The notes under the pieces: model-generated
Told to the model about the DNA's origin: nothing
What the model saw: the letters and a program-made list of their open reading frames with translations, nothing else
Databases searched by the model: none
Shown: positions 1 through 6,506 of the stretch, one piece after another
Layout of the letters: each line of letters starts with the position of its first letter
Numbering within the stretch: the first letter of the stretch is position 1
Source of the DNA: Moduliflexus sp964602655
GTDB taxonomy: Bacteria > Moduliflexota > Moduliflexia > Moduliflexales > Moduliflexaceae
Length of the DNA: 10,526 nt
NCBI GenBank assembly: GCA_964602655.1
Contig: CAZRSF010000117.1
Location: 1 to 10,526 of the forward strand
Direction of reading: 5' to 3'
Made by a program: the position numbers and the translations under genes

Positions 1-1
1 C

Positions 2-703
2 GGCACGTTTTTAGCTGGACGATACCTGTTTCGCGACGGATTTGCGACGACAGGCTGGTCAAAAGGCAGTGGGCGATCTTATGCCATCGTGTTCGGCCTG
101 ATCTGCCTGCTCTGGATTGCGCCAGCCTATTTGATTGACCTTCTGTCACCATATAACGTGTCAGAACGGTGGATCGGATGGGGCGTATTGCTTTCGGTGC
201 TAACGCTTGTTCCGGGATTTGGTGAGGAATTCGGCTGGCGCGGTTATATGCTGCCGCATATGATGCAGCAGATGAGCGCGCGGAAGGCTCTGAATCTGCA
301 TGCCATTATCTGGTGGGCATGGCATCTTCCCGTGCTGGCCGGCGCAGCCATTCAGAATGGCCTTGCTGCCGCACACCAACAAAGCGCGACCGACCATTCA
401 ACGGCAGTGATGGCCGTTACATCGCTCGCGGTTCTCCTGTTCGGCATGATTCCAGCCGCCGCACACGCGATTGTAATCGCCTTTATCTGGTATCGCAGCC
501 GGAGTATTTGGGTGGCTACAACGTATCATGCCTTATATGATGGCGTGCGCGACGCATTTGGCGTTGCTGGCAGCCTGCATCCAGGCGTAATGTTATGGGT
601 GAATCTCTTGTTCGTCGCGCTGGCCGGCGTGATTTTATGGAAAGAACGATGGAAGGTGGAAAGAATGCCTGCCGAAACCTCTAAAAACATGGGACATGCC
701 TGA
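2..703 (+). CDS. CPBP-family intramembrane metalloprotease, 5'-truncated by window edge
   Basis: The frame is open from base 2 to the TGA at 701-703, so the gene begins before the window; a GTG at 89 is internal, because the codons before it read like the conserved cytoplasmic loop of this family (RDGF..TGWSKG...Y). Numbering the visible fragment from base 2, it carries the three CPBP (Abi/CAAX protease) motifs inside hydrophobic segments: EEFGWRG with E75, E76 and R80; WWAWHLP with H108; and YHALYD with H176. In this family the glutamates and histidines form a metal-dependent active site within the membrane, as in Rce1 and MroQ. Several hydrophobic stretches support a multi-pass membrane protein. 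Bacterial members have roles ranging from peptide or bacteriocin maturation and immunity to unknown; no bacteriocin cluster is seen here. The next gene follows after 14 nt, so the two are probably co-transcribed. The family call is firm, the substrate unknown. Confidence 0.9.
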   Translation, partial: GTFLAGRYLFRDGFATTGWSKGSGRSYAIVFGLICLLWIAPAYLIDLLSPYNVSERWIGWGVLLSVLTLVPGFGEEFGWRGYMLPHMMQQMSARKALNLHAIIWWAWHLPVLAGAAIQNGLAAAHQQSATDHSTAVMAVTSLAVLLFGMIPAAAHAIVIAFIWYRSRSIWVATTYHALYDGVRDAFGVAGSLHPGVMLWVNLLFVALAGVILWKERWKVERMPAETSKNMGHA

Positions 704-717
704 GAGCATTGGTGGTT

Positions 718-1875
718 ATGAAAACCGCGTTTATTTATTCCGATGAATTTGAAGAATTTATCTACACGCCTGACCACCCGCTCAAACCGGCGCGGTTCAA
801 ATTAGCTTACGAATTAGCCAAAGCCTACGGTCTGTTCGGCCCATTCCATCACCGCGTCATCAAAGCCAAACCGTGCGCCGTGGAAGATTTGCTGTTAGCG
901 CATTCGGTGGAATACGTCGAAGCGGTGGAACATGCGACTGATCCGCGCCCGGAGTGGGATGCGCAGATGTTCGGTTTGGGTACGAAAGACACGCCGCTTC
1001 CGTCGCACATCTATGAGTGGTCGCGCTTGAGCGTCGGCGCGAGCCTGCAAGCCGCAAAGCTTGTGGAATCCGGCGAGGCGGAAGTGGCGTTCAATATCGC
1101 GGGCGGCCAGCATCACGCCTTTCGCAATCGCGCTTCCGGTTTTTGTTATTTCAACGATGCCGCCGTGATTATTCAATGGTTTTTAAATAAGGGATATGAG
1201 CGAGTTGCCTATGTCGATATTGACGCGCATCATGGCGACGGCGTTCAGCAGATTTTTTATCGAACTGACAAGGTATTGACAATTTCACTGCACGAAACCG
1301 GCTTTTCGGCGTTTCCCGGGACGGGTTTCGAACGGGAAATCGGCGAAGAAGAAGGCACGGGCTATTCGATCAATGTGCCGCTGCTGCCGGGCAGCGACGA
1401 CGATGTCTTCTGGTATGCGTTCAACGAAGTCGTGCCGCCGCTGCTGGAAACGTTCCAGCCCGACGTGCTGATCACCCAAATCGGCGTGGATACCTTTTGC
1501 TCCGATCCGTTAGCGAAACTGAGCGTCACCACGCACGGCTATTGCCGCGTCATCGAGGAATTCAAGCGCTTATCGCCGGGCAAATGGGTGGCACTCGGCG
1601 GCGGCGGTTACAATACGCTGAACGTGCCGCGCGCCTGGACGCTCGCCTGGGCGATTATGTGCGACGTCGGCCTGCCGAATCATCTGCCGCGCCATTACCA
1701 GAAATTACTGAAAAAATACCGGATTATCGGCGAAAACGACGAGCCGCCGCAGGAATTGCGCGATCTACGCTATCGCACCGATTTGGCGGCGAAAATCCAT
1801 TTTTTGATCGAATTGGAAAAAACGGTCAGTTACATCAAAACCCATCAGATGAAGCAAATCCAGCCTCGCACATAA
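718..1875 (+). CDS. AcuC-like histone-deacetylase-superfamily enzyme
   Basis: A 385-residue zinc-dependent deacylase of the arginase/deacetylase fold, close to the length of AcuC. The active-site set is complete: tandem histidines H132-H133 in GGQHHA, the YVDIDAHHGDG motif with D167, zinc ligands D169 and H171, and D174, a third zinc ligand D258 in GVDTFCSDPL, and the catalytic tyrosine Y298 in LGGGGYN. Known bacterial relatives deacetylate acetyl-CoA synthetase (AcuC), small acetylated polyamines or acetoin-linked targets; here no acuA, acuB or acs gene is beside it, so the substrate is open. Start choice: an in-frame TTG lies at 709, but the ATG at 718 begins the conserved MKTAFIYSDEF and has a purine stretch (GAGAG) about 11 nt upstream, so 718 is preferred. 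The gap to the CPBP gene is 14 nt, suggesting one transcript. It should be cytoplasmic; no signal peptide or extra domain is visible. Confidence 0.93.
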   Translation: MKTAFIYSDEFEEFIYTPDHPLKPARFKLAYELAKAYGLFGPFHHRVIKAKPCAVEDLLLAHSVEYVEAVEHATDPRPEWDAQMFGLGTKDTPLPSHIYEWSRLSVGASLQAAKLVESGEAEVAFNIAGGQHHAFRNRASGFCYFNDAAVIIQWFLNKGYERVAYVDIDAHHGDGVQQIFYRTDKVLTISLHETGFSAFPGTGFEREIGEEEGTGYSINVPLLPGSDDDVFWYAFNEVVPPLLETFQPDVLITQIGVDTFCSDPLAKLSVTTHGYCRVIEEFKRLSPGKWVALGGGGYNTLNVPRAWTLAWAIMCDVGLPNHLPRHYQKLLKKYRIIGENDEPPQELRDLRYRTDLAAKIHFLIELEKTVSYIKTHQMKQIQPRT

Positions 1876-1951
1876 CATCAGCCTGTCTATAACAAGAAAG
1901 CATGTTGAATGAATGTATTTCTTGGATAATCAAAAATTGTCGAATTTTTCC

Positions 1952-1988
1952 TTGACAATAGTTTGATATAAAACTTTGATGTCAAACT
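1952..1988 (+). promoter_or_regulatory. Promoter with two overlapping 16-bp palindromic operator-like sites
   Basis: A consensus -35 TTGACA lies at 1952-1957, with a weak -10 candidate TTTGAT at 1975-1980 (17-nt spacer). A second possible promoter uses TTGATG at 1976-1981 and TATAAA at 2000-2005. Over this region lie two near-copies of one 16-bp palindrome, AGTTTGATATAAAACT (1960-1975) and ACTTTGATGTCAAACT (1973-1988), identical at 13 of 16 positions. Their joint consensus AGTTTGATATCAAACT is a perfect palindrome. The placement between and over the promoter elements is what a repressor such as a MarR- or HxlR-type dimer would need. No such regulator gene is in the window. The controlled gene is the hydrolase that starts at 2046. 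Confidence 0.6.
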
Positions 1989-2045
1989 AATGAAAATTAT
2001 ATAAAACATTTCTTGATTTTGATCAGGAAAAATAAGGAGGCTCTT

Positions 2046-2870
2046 ATGGAATGCCGCGTAAAAGATATGCAGGTTCATTATGAAGAAGTGGGATCGGGGA
2101 AACCGATTCTGATGCTGCACGGCTGGCCGCTGGATCATCGCCACATCATGAGCGCGATGGAGCCATTGTTCGAACATCGTCCAGGTTGGCGGCGGATTTA
2201 TCCCGACGCGCCCGGTATGGGACAAACGCGGGCGGCGGACTGGGTGACGACGCACGACCATGTCCTTGAAACGATGTTGACGCTGCTCGATACGCTTGCG
2301 CCCGGCGAACGTTTTGCCGTCGCCGGAATTTCCTATGGCGGCTATTTGGCGCGCGGCATCGTGCATCAGCGCGGGGCACAGATGGATGGCGTCATGCTCG
2401 ACGTGCCGCTGATCGAAACGGACGAGCGGAAAAAACGGCTGCCACCGCGTACCGTTCTGCGGGAAGACCCGGAATTTTTAGCGGCATTGGCGCCAGAGGA
2501 CGAGGGCGCGCTTGAAGTGCAGGTGATTCAAAGCATGGCGATTCTGCAAGAGTATCGCGAGATCATTACCCCGGCGATGAAGATGGCGGATCAGGCTGTG
2601 CTGAATCGTATCAAACCAAACCATTTCACGACATTCGACGTGGATACGTTAGCGACGCCATTTCCTGCGCCCGCGTTGTTTTTGACCGGCAGATTCGACC
2701 AATGGTGCGGATATGACAATGCGTATCAGGTGTTGGACAACTATCCTCGCGCCACATTCGCCGTGTTAGATGGCGCAGGGCATAACCTGAGTATCGAGCA
2801 GAAACCGCTGTTCGAGGCGCTTGCGGGTGACTGGCTGGATCGCGTCGAAACATGGCAGGCGGGAAGATAA
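2046..2870 (+). CDS. Alpha/beta hydrolase
   Basis: A 274-residue alpha/beta-hydrolase-fold protein. The oxyanion-hole motif HGWP is at residues 25-28. The nucleophile elbow G-I-S-Y-G-G places Ser96. The acid is probably Asp218 in LTGRFDQW and the catalytic histidine His246 in GAGHNL, giving a complete triad in the canonical order. There is no signal peptide, so a cytoplasmic esterase, peptidase or C-C hydrolase is likely; the sequence alone does not name the substrate. The ATG at 2046 is chosen over an earlier in-frame TTG at 2013, because a full AAGGAGG Shine-Dalgarno sits at 2034-2040, five bases upstream. The gene has its own promoter region with palindromic operator-like sites, so it is probably an inducible single-gene unit. 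It runs towards glnS and is separated from it by a palindrome. Confidence 0.9.
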   Translation: MECRVKDMQVHYEEVGSGKPILMLHGWPLDHRHIMSAMEPLFEHRPGWRRIYPDAPGMGQTRAADWVTTHDHVLETMLTLLDTLAPGERFAVAGISYGGYLARGIVHQRGAQMDGVMLDVPLIETDERKKRLPPRTVLREDPEFLAALAPEDEGALEVQVIQSMAILQEYREIITPAMKMADQAVLNRIKPNHFTTFDVDTLATPFPAPALFLTGRFDQWCGYDNAYQVLDNYPRATFAVLDGAGHNLSIEQKPLFEALAGDWLDRVETWQAGR

Positions 2871-2881
2871 CATCGCAACAT

Positions 2882-2907
2882 CCAGCCAGGGTTCGAACCC
2901 TGGCTGG
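2882..2907. terminator. 26-bp perfect palindrome between convergent genes, possible bidirectional terminator
   Basis: The arms CCAGCCAGGGTTC and GAACCCTGGCTGG are exact reverse complements with no unpaired centre. The element starts 11 bases after the hydrolase stop and ends 16 bases before the glnS stop, the position expected for a terminator shared by convergent genes. A clear U-tract is missing: only GATTATTTTC follows on the plus strand and nothing T-rich on the minus strand. It may therefore stop transcription weakly, act with Rho, or be an interspersed palindromic repeat that happens to lie here. Confidence 0.55.
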
Positions 2908-2923
2908 CTGGATTATTTTCAAA

Positions 2924-4648
2924 CTACTTTTTCTTCTGTTCGGCCTGTTCGATTCGCGCCCAGGAATCTTTGAGCGAGACGGTGCGGTTGAAAACGAGCT
3001 TGTCCGCCGTCGAATCCGAATCAACACAGAAATAGCCCTGCCGCTCGAATTGATAGCGGCTGCCTGCGGTCGCATTAGCGACACACGGCTCGATCTTGGC
3101 GTCGTTCAGCACGATCAGCGATTCTGGATTCAGGCAGGCGCGAAAATCCTCGGCTGCTGCGGGGTCTGGCACGCTGAACAGGCGGTCGTAAAGCCGCACT
3201 TCGGCGCTCAGGGCGTGTTTCGCGGAAACCCAATGAATCGTGGCCTGCACTTTGCGCCCGTCGGACGACCAGCCGCCTTTCGTCGCCGGATCGTAGGTAC
3301 AACGGAGTTCGGTAATTTCCCCCTGCTCGTTTTTCACCACGCCGGTGCAGGTGACATAATAGGCGTAGCGCAGCCGCACTTCGCGGCCTGGCGCAAGCCG
3401 GAAAAACTTCTTCGGCGGGTCTTCGCGGAAATCGTCGCGCTCGATGTAGAGCACTTTCGAAAACGCAACTTTGCGCGTCCCCATGCGTTCGTCTTCCGGG
3501 TTATTGATCGCGTCCATTTCTTCCACCAAATCGTCGGGATAATTCTCGATGACGACTTTGAGCGGATTCAGTACCGCCATTACGCGCGGCGCGGTGCGGT
3601 TCAACTCCTCGCGAATGCTGAATTCCAGCATCGCGACATCCACCATGCTGTTCCGTTTCGCTAAGCCGATCCGGTCGCAGAAATTCCGAATCGCTTCCGC
3701 CGTGTAGCCGCGCCGCCGCAGGCCGCTTAAGGTCGGCATACGCGGGTCGTCCCAGCCGGAGACGAGCTTTTCCTGCACCAATTGCAGCAGCTTGCGCTTG
3801 CTCATCATCGTGTAAGTCAGATTGAGCCGCGCAAATTCATATTGATGCGGATGACACGGCACCGGCAGATTATCCAGCACCCAGTCGTAGAGTTCGCGGT
3901 TATTTTCGAATTCCAGCGTGCAGATCGAATGCGTGACGCCTTCGATCATATCCGACAGGCAGTGCGTAAAATCGTACATCGGATAAATGCGCCAGGCGTC
4001 GCCCGTGCGATGATGCGAGAATTTGCGAATGCGGTAGAGCGTGGGGTCGCGCATGGTCATGTTCGGCGACGCCATGTCTATTTTGGCGCGAAGCACTCGC
4101 GAACCGTCCTCGAATTCGCCGTTTTTCATTCGCTCGAACAGGTCGAGATTCTCCTCGACGGAACGATTGCGATACGGGCTTTCTTTGCCCGGTTCGGTCA
4201 ACGTGCCGCGCATCTGGCGGATTTCCTCGGCGGTCGAGTCGTCCACATATGCCTTGCCTGCTTTAATCAGCATGACGGCGTATTCGTACAATTTCGGAAA
4301 ATAATCCGAGGCGTAATACAGATGTGTGCCCCAATCAAAGCCGAGCCAGTGGACATCTTCCTGAATCGAATCCACATATTCGACATCCTCTTTGGTCGGG
4401 TTGGTGTCATCGAAACGCAGATGGCAGCGCCCGCCGTATTCTTTGGCGACGCCGAAATCGGTGCAGATCGCTTTCGCATGGCCGATATGCAGGTAGCCGT
4501 TCGGCTCCGGGGGAAAGCGTGTGACGATTTCTTTATGCTTTCCGGCGCGTAAATCTTCTTCGACGATGGTACGGATAAAATTGAGCGAACCCGTTTCTTC
4601 AGCGGGATTCGCGACTGTTGTGTTCGTTGTATTGGTCAAATCGCTCAT
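2924..4648 (-). CDS. glnS: Glutaminyl-tRNA synthetase (GlnRS)
   Basis: A 574-residue class I aminoacyl-tRNA synthetase that charges tRNA-Gln directly with glutamine using ATP. The HIGH signature is at residues 54-57 in PPEPNGYLHIGHAK and the KMSKS-equivalent is MMSKRK at 281-286. Both are the GlnRS forms, and the surrounding conserved stretches (RFDDTNP, LRAKIDMASPN, YPMYDFTHC, GVTHSICTLEF) fit GlnRS rather than bacterial GluRS. The C-terminal half matches the two beta-barrel anticodon-binding domains, and the length is close to the E. coli enzyme (about 550 residues). Many bacteria lack GlnRS and use GluRS plus GatCAB, so its presence is informative about lineage or ancient transfer. The ATG at 4648 has a GGAG-type Shine-Dalgarno about 7 bases upstream on the minus strand. 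The long leader carries two hairpins. The gene is intact with no visible defect. Confidence 0.97.
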   Translation of the reverse strand: MSDLTNTTNTTVANPAEETGSLNFIRTIVEEDLRAGKHKEIVTRFPPEPNGYLHIGHAKAICTDFGVAKEYGGRCHLRFDDTNPTKEDVEYVDSIQEDVHWLGFDWGTHLYYASDYFPKLYEYAVMLIKAGKAYVDDSTAEEIRQMRGTLTEPGKESPYRNRSVEENLDLFERMKNGEFEDGSRVLRAKIDMASPNMTMRDPTLYRIRKFSHHRTGDAWRIYPMYDFTHCLSDMIEGVTHSICTLEFENNRELYDWVLDNLPVPCHPHQYEFARLNLTYTMMSKRKLLQLVQEKLVSGWDDPRMPTLSGLRRRGYTAEAIRNFCDRIGLAKRNSMVDVAMLEFSIREELNRTAPRVMAVLNPLKVVIENYPDDLVEEMDAINNPEDERMGTRKVAFSKVLYIERDDFREDPPKKFFRLAPGREVRLRYAYYVTCTGVVKNEQGEITELRCTYDPATKGGWSSDGRKVQATIHWVSAKHALSAEVRLYDRLFSVPDPAAAEDFRACLNPESLIVLNDAKIEPCVANATAGSRYQFERQGYFCVDSDSTADKLVFNRTVSLKDSWARIEQAEQKKK

Positions 4649-4665
4649 GAACGTCTCCGTTTCCG

Positions 4666-4734
4666 GGCAGACAAAACGCTCCCTCCGTCGTTTCGCTGCC
4701 GCAGGGTTGTTGTCCGCGCATGTTATATGCGCGG
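4666..4734 (-). promoter_or_regulatory. Structured 5' leader of glnS with two hairpins
   Basis: Between the probable promoter and the glnS start codon are two strong inverted repeats. The distal one, 4714-4734, has perfect 8-bp arms CCGCGCAT/ATGCGCGG around a 5-nt loop. The proximal one, 4666-4700, pairs GGCAG with CTGCC and, inside that, AAACG with CGTTT. It presents a 10-nt loop that reads ACGGAGGGAG on the transcript, which looks like a Shine-Dalgarno but lies about 20 nt before the likely real one. No T-box sequence (UGGNACCGCG type) or run of U was found, so this is not a recognisable T-box leader. A role in controlling translation or RNA stability is possible but unproven. Confidence 0.45.
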
Positions 4735-4756
4735 CTTGTGTCTATTTGGGCTGTTC

Positions 4757-4788
4757 TTTATAAGATCGGGCAAATCTGTCAACAGATT
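4757..4788 (-). promoter_or_regulatory. Candidate glnS promoter covered by a 16-bp palindrome
   Basis: On the minus strand a TTGACA (4782-4777) precedes TATAAA (4762-4757) with a 14-nt spacer, shorter than the usual 16-18, so as a sigma-70 promoter it is suboptimal. The TTGACA lies in the middle of a palindrome, 4773-4788, with perfect 7-bp arms AATCTGT/ACAGATT around two central bases. A repressor or activator site over the -35 would explain both. The 208-nt gap between glnS and the upstream gene otherwise shows only the leader hairpins and a weak GCCAT/ATGGC repeat near 4824-4835. Confidence 0.4.
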
Positions 4789-4856
4789 ATTACAGGAATG
4801 ATCTGAGGAAAAATTGTCGCCCAGCCATAAATGGCCGATCTGAAAGACGATTTTGT

Positions 4857-5468
4857 TTACTGGACTGCTTCCGCCGGATCGCCCGCAAACCAGACCTTCA
4901 GAATCGGCACGAGCGTTTCTTGTGTGATGTGGAACGGCGGTTCGTCTTCTTTGGCATTTTCATTGCGTTCGATCAAAACTTTTCTGGCCTGCCACAGCCC
5001 ATCATTCTGCTGCAAATCTTCAAGCAGCGCCGAATTATCGGCGTCATTGCATCCATAGAGCGCAACTTCTTTGATTGGCGGCAGTGTGCCGGTAAATGGC
5101 TCACACGCGACGCCGTCAGCCAATTCGATGCGCCAGGGGTGGGGCTTCACATCGGTCTTATCGGGTTCTGGCAGCGGCTCAGTGAGTTTCAGCGCAAATT
5201 CTTCATCTGGCACGCCACAGACAAGTGTTGTGCCATCCTTGGCAGTCAAGCATGGATCGTAAATAAAATCTCCCACCATACAGCGCCAGGCAGACGGCGA
5301 ATAATACGCGGCAATCGAAGATGTCCAGCAGTTGCCTTCGACAGCGTTGGATGGAACGGCGGGAACATAGTGAATGATTTCGATCTTTTCGGGTAACGGC
5401 ATCGTCCGGGCAGTCAGCGGCAGAATACAAAGCAGCATCGGAAGAACAGCAAGCATTCGTTTTAACAT
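4857..5468 (-). CDS. Secreted six-cysteine protein of unknown function
   Basis: A 203-residue protein with a classic Sec signal peptide: basic MLKR followed by a hydrophobic core to about residue 20, with likely cleavage near LTA-RT. There is no lipobox, so it should be released to the periplasm or exterior. The mature part has six cysteines (C47, C63, C73, C84, C122, C140), enough for three disulfides, and no transmembrane segment. The run NCWTSS...AWRCMVGDFIYDPC around residues 46-73 resembles a pattern I recall from hypothetical secreted proteins of Chloroflexota and Actinobacteria; this is a memory-based likeness, not a search. No catalytic motif is recognised. The start at 5468 fits the signal peptide, though the Shine-Dalgarno is poor (AAGAA). 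A TTGACA-type promoter lies about 130 nt upstream. It is divergent from the LUD gene. Confidence 0.8.
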   Translation of the reverse strand: MLKRMLAVLPMLLCILPLTARTMPLPEKIEIIHYVPAVPSNAVEGNCWTSSIAAYYSPSAWRCMVGDFIYDPCLTAKDGTTLVCGVPDEEFALKLTEPLPEPDKTDVKPHPWRIELADGVACEPFTGTLPPIKEVALYGCNDADNSALLEDLQQNDGLWQARKVLIERNENAKEDEPPFHITQETLVPILKVWFAGDPAEAVQ

Positions 5469-5597
5469 CGTTATTCTTGTTCTGTTGAAAAGTTGCGTTG
5501 ACTGACAACATTCTCGCCAGCGAAACCTTGACAGAACATTCCGTTGATTTGATAGCGGTGAATCTTATTGGGATATACGTTGCGAGTCATCATATTT

Positions 5598-5626
5598 TTT
5601 ATGAATGCGTAAAGAAAATTTGTCAA
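5598..5626 (-). promoter_or_regulatory. Sigma-70-like promoter for the secreted cysteine-rich protein gene
   Basis: On the minus strand TTGACA (5626-5621) is followed after exactly 17 nt by CATAAA (5603-5598), four of six matches to TATAAT. Transcription would start near 5591 and give a leader of about 120 nt before the start codon at 5468. The plus-strand promoter for the divergent LUD gene is less clear: a TTGACA at 5528-5533 and a TTGATA at 5549-5554 both lack a good -10. Confidence 0.5.
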
Positions 5627-5635
5627 TAGATTCCA

Positions 5636-5663
5636 TTCTCGGAATTCAGGCTTCTCGGAATTC
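5636..5663 (+). repeat. 12-bp direct repeat TTCTCGGAATTC in the LUD gene leader
   Basis: TTCTCGGAATTC occurs exactly at 5636-5647 and 5652-5663, with a start-to-start distance of 16 bp, ending 27 bp before the LUD start codon and 15 bp before its Shine-Dalgarno. Two exact 12-mers so close together are unlikely by chance. The position fits binding sites for a regulator or a short tandem duplication. No regulator gene is nearby to link to it. Confidence 0.55.
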
Positions 5664-5690
5664 TTGTCGTTACTTATCAAAGGAGGTTGC

Positions 5691-6329
5691 ATGAATATCT
5701 ACAAAAAATGGCACTATCAATGCGTGGCAAAAGACATGGTGGACACATTGCGGACATATCACTATGATGCGCATTACGCTGAAAATCTCGAAGAGGCGAG
5801 AACTCTGACGTTGAGCATGATCCCGGCAGGCGCGAGCGTGGCGCTCGGCGGATCGGAGACGTTGAGCGCTATGAATATCCTTGAGACGCTGCGCAGCGAC
5901 ACATATCGCCTGTTCGACCGCTATCAGAATTTGCCGCACGAAGAGATTGTGGAAATTATGCGGCAATCGCTGTTAGCGGATGTGCTGCTGACCGGAACCA
6001 ACGCCATTACGCGCAACGGCGAATTGGTCAATCTTGATTGTTCGGGCAATCGCGTCGCCGGGATGATTTTCGGCCCCAAAAAAGTGATCATCGTCGCCGG
6101 GGCGAATAAAGTGGTGGATACGCTTGATGACGCGATGAAACGGGTCAAGCAGATTGCGCCGCTCAACGCCAAACGGATTCAGCACAAAACGCCCTGCGCG
6201 GAAACCGGACGCTGCGTGGATTGCCACATCCAGCAACGCCTCTGCAATTATCTTTCAGTGATGTATCACGGCATGAAATTCGAGGGGAGGCTGACGGTTA
6301 TTTTGATTGCCGAAGATATTGGTTTTTAG
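5691..6329 (+). CDS. LUD-domain (DUF162/LutC-like) protein with C-terminal cysteine cluster
   Basis: A 212-residue member of the LUD family (Pfam LUD_dom), the group containing LutC and YkgG. Recognisable family blocks are ALGGSETL (51-58), GTNAITRNGELVNLD (102-116), GNRVAGMIFGPKKVIIV (119-135) and a C-terminal PCAETGRCVDCHIQQRLCNYL. The last gives C169, C175, C178 and C185 in a C-x5-C-x2-C-x6-C arrangement able to bind a metal or iron-sulfur cluster. LutC acts with LutA and LutB in lactate oxidation; here neither partner is adjacent, and short stand-alone members with this cysteine cluster have no firmly known reaction. It lacks a signal peptide. The ATG at 5691 is chosen because AAAGGAGG (5679-5686) lies four bases before it; the in-frame TTG at 5664 would place this Shine-Dalgarno inside the coding region. 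Confidence 0.9.
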   Translation: MNIYKKWHYQCVAKDMVDTLRTYHYDAHYAENLEEARTLTLSMIPAGASVALGGSETLSAMNILETLRSDTYRLFDRYQNLPHEEIVEIMRQSLLADVLLTGTNAITRNGELVNLDCSGNRVAGMIFGPKKVIIVAGANKVVDTLDDAMKRVKQIAPLNAKRIQHKTPCAETGRCVDCHIQQRLCNYLSVMYHGMKFEGRLTVILIAEDIGF

Positions 6330-6364
6330 GCTGCGCCATCGCATCGGGGTATTCGATCAGAGCG

Positions 6365-6391
6365 CCGGACTGGACATAAGTTCCAGTCCGG
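6365..6391 (+). terminator. 10-bp stem hairpin after the LUD gene, with repeat-like flank
   Basis: CCGGACTGGA and TCCAGTCCGG pair perfectly around a 7-nt loop, 35 nt after the LUD stop codon, as expected for a transcript end. No U-tract follows; instead the sequence continues GGCTGAAGTCCAGC. The same palindrome-then-GGCTGAAGYCC arrangement is seen in the repeat block inside the R-M gene (8652-8700), so this may be a relative of that repeat family rather than, or as well as, a terminator. Confidence 0.5.
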
Positions 6392-6484
6392 GCTGAAGTC
6401 CAGCGAGGAGTACAAACGCGCAGCTTTTGCCGTCAACGCTTCGCGTTGTGAGACTCCATCGTGATGTTCGATAGCATGTAGAAG

Positions 6485-6506
6485 CGTCGTTCATGCGGCA
6501 ACGACG
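6485..6506 (-). terminator. Hairpin immediately after the micro-lipoprotein stop
   Basis: Perfect 7-bp arms CGTCGTT/AACGACG enclose an 8-nt loop, beginning one base after the TAA of the 25-residue lipoprotein gene on the minus strand. The bases that follow on that strand are CTTCTAC, so the U-tract is poor. The tight coupling to the stop codon argues for a transcript end or a stabilising 3' structure. A second small hairpin (CAACGC-TTC-GCGTTG, 6434-6448) lies further along. Confidence 0.4.

Noticed and set aside
2882..2907. Possible tRNA fragment because of GGTTCGAACCC
   Set aside because: The stem symmetry gives a six-base TTCGAA centre instead of a seven-base T-loop, and no acceptor, D or anticodon arms are found nearby.
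3782..4552. Long plus-strand open frame opposite glnS
   Set aside because: Antisense shadow of an intact GlnRS; composition is typical of reverse-frame translation.
4809..4835. Intrinsic terminator after the six-cysteine protein gene
   Set aside because: The stem GCCAT/ATGGC is short with a two-base centre, and the five U's lie about 10 nt away from it, so the signal is too weak to list.
4649..4856. T-box riboswitch for glnS
   Set aside because: No UGGN T-box sequence, specifier stem I or terminator with U-tract could be found.
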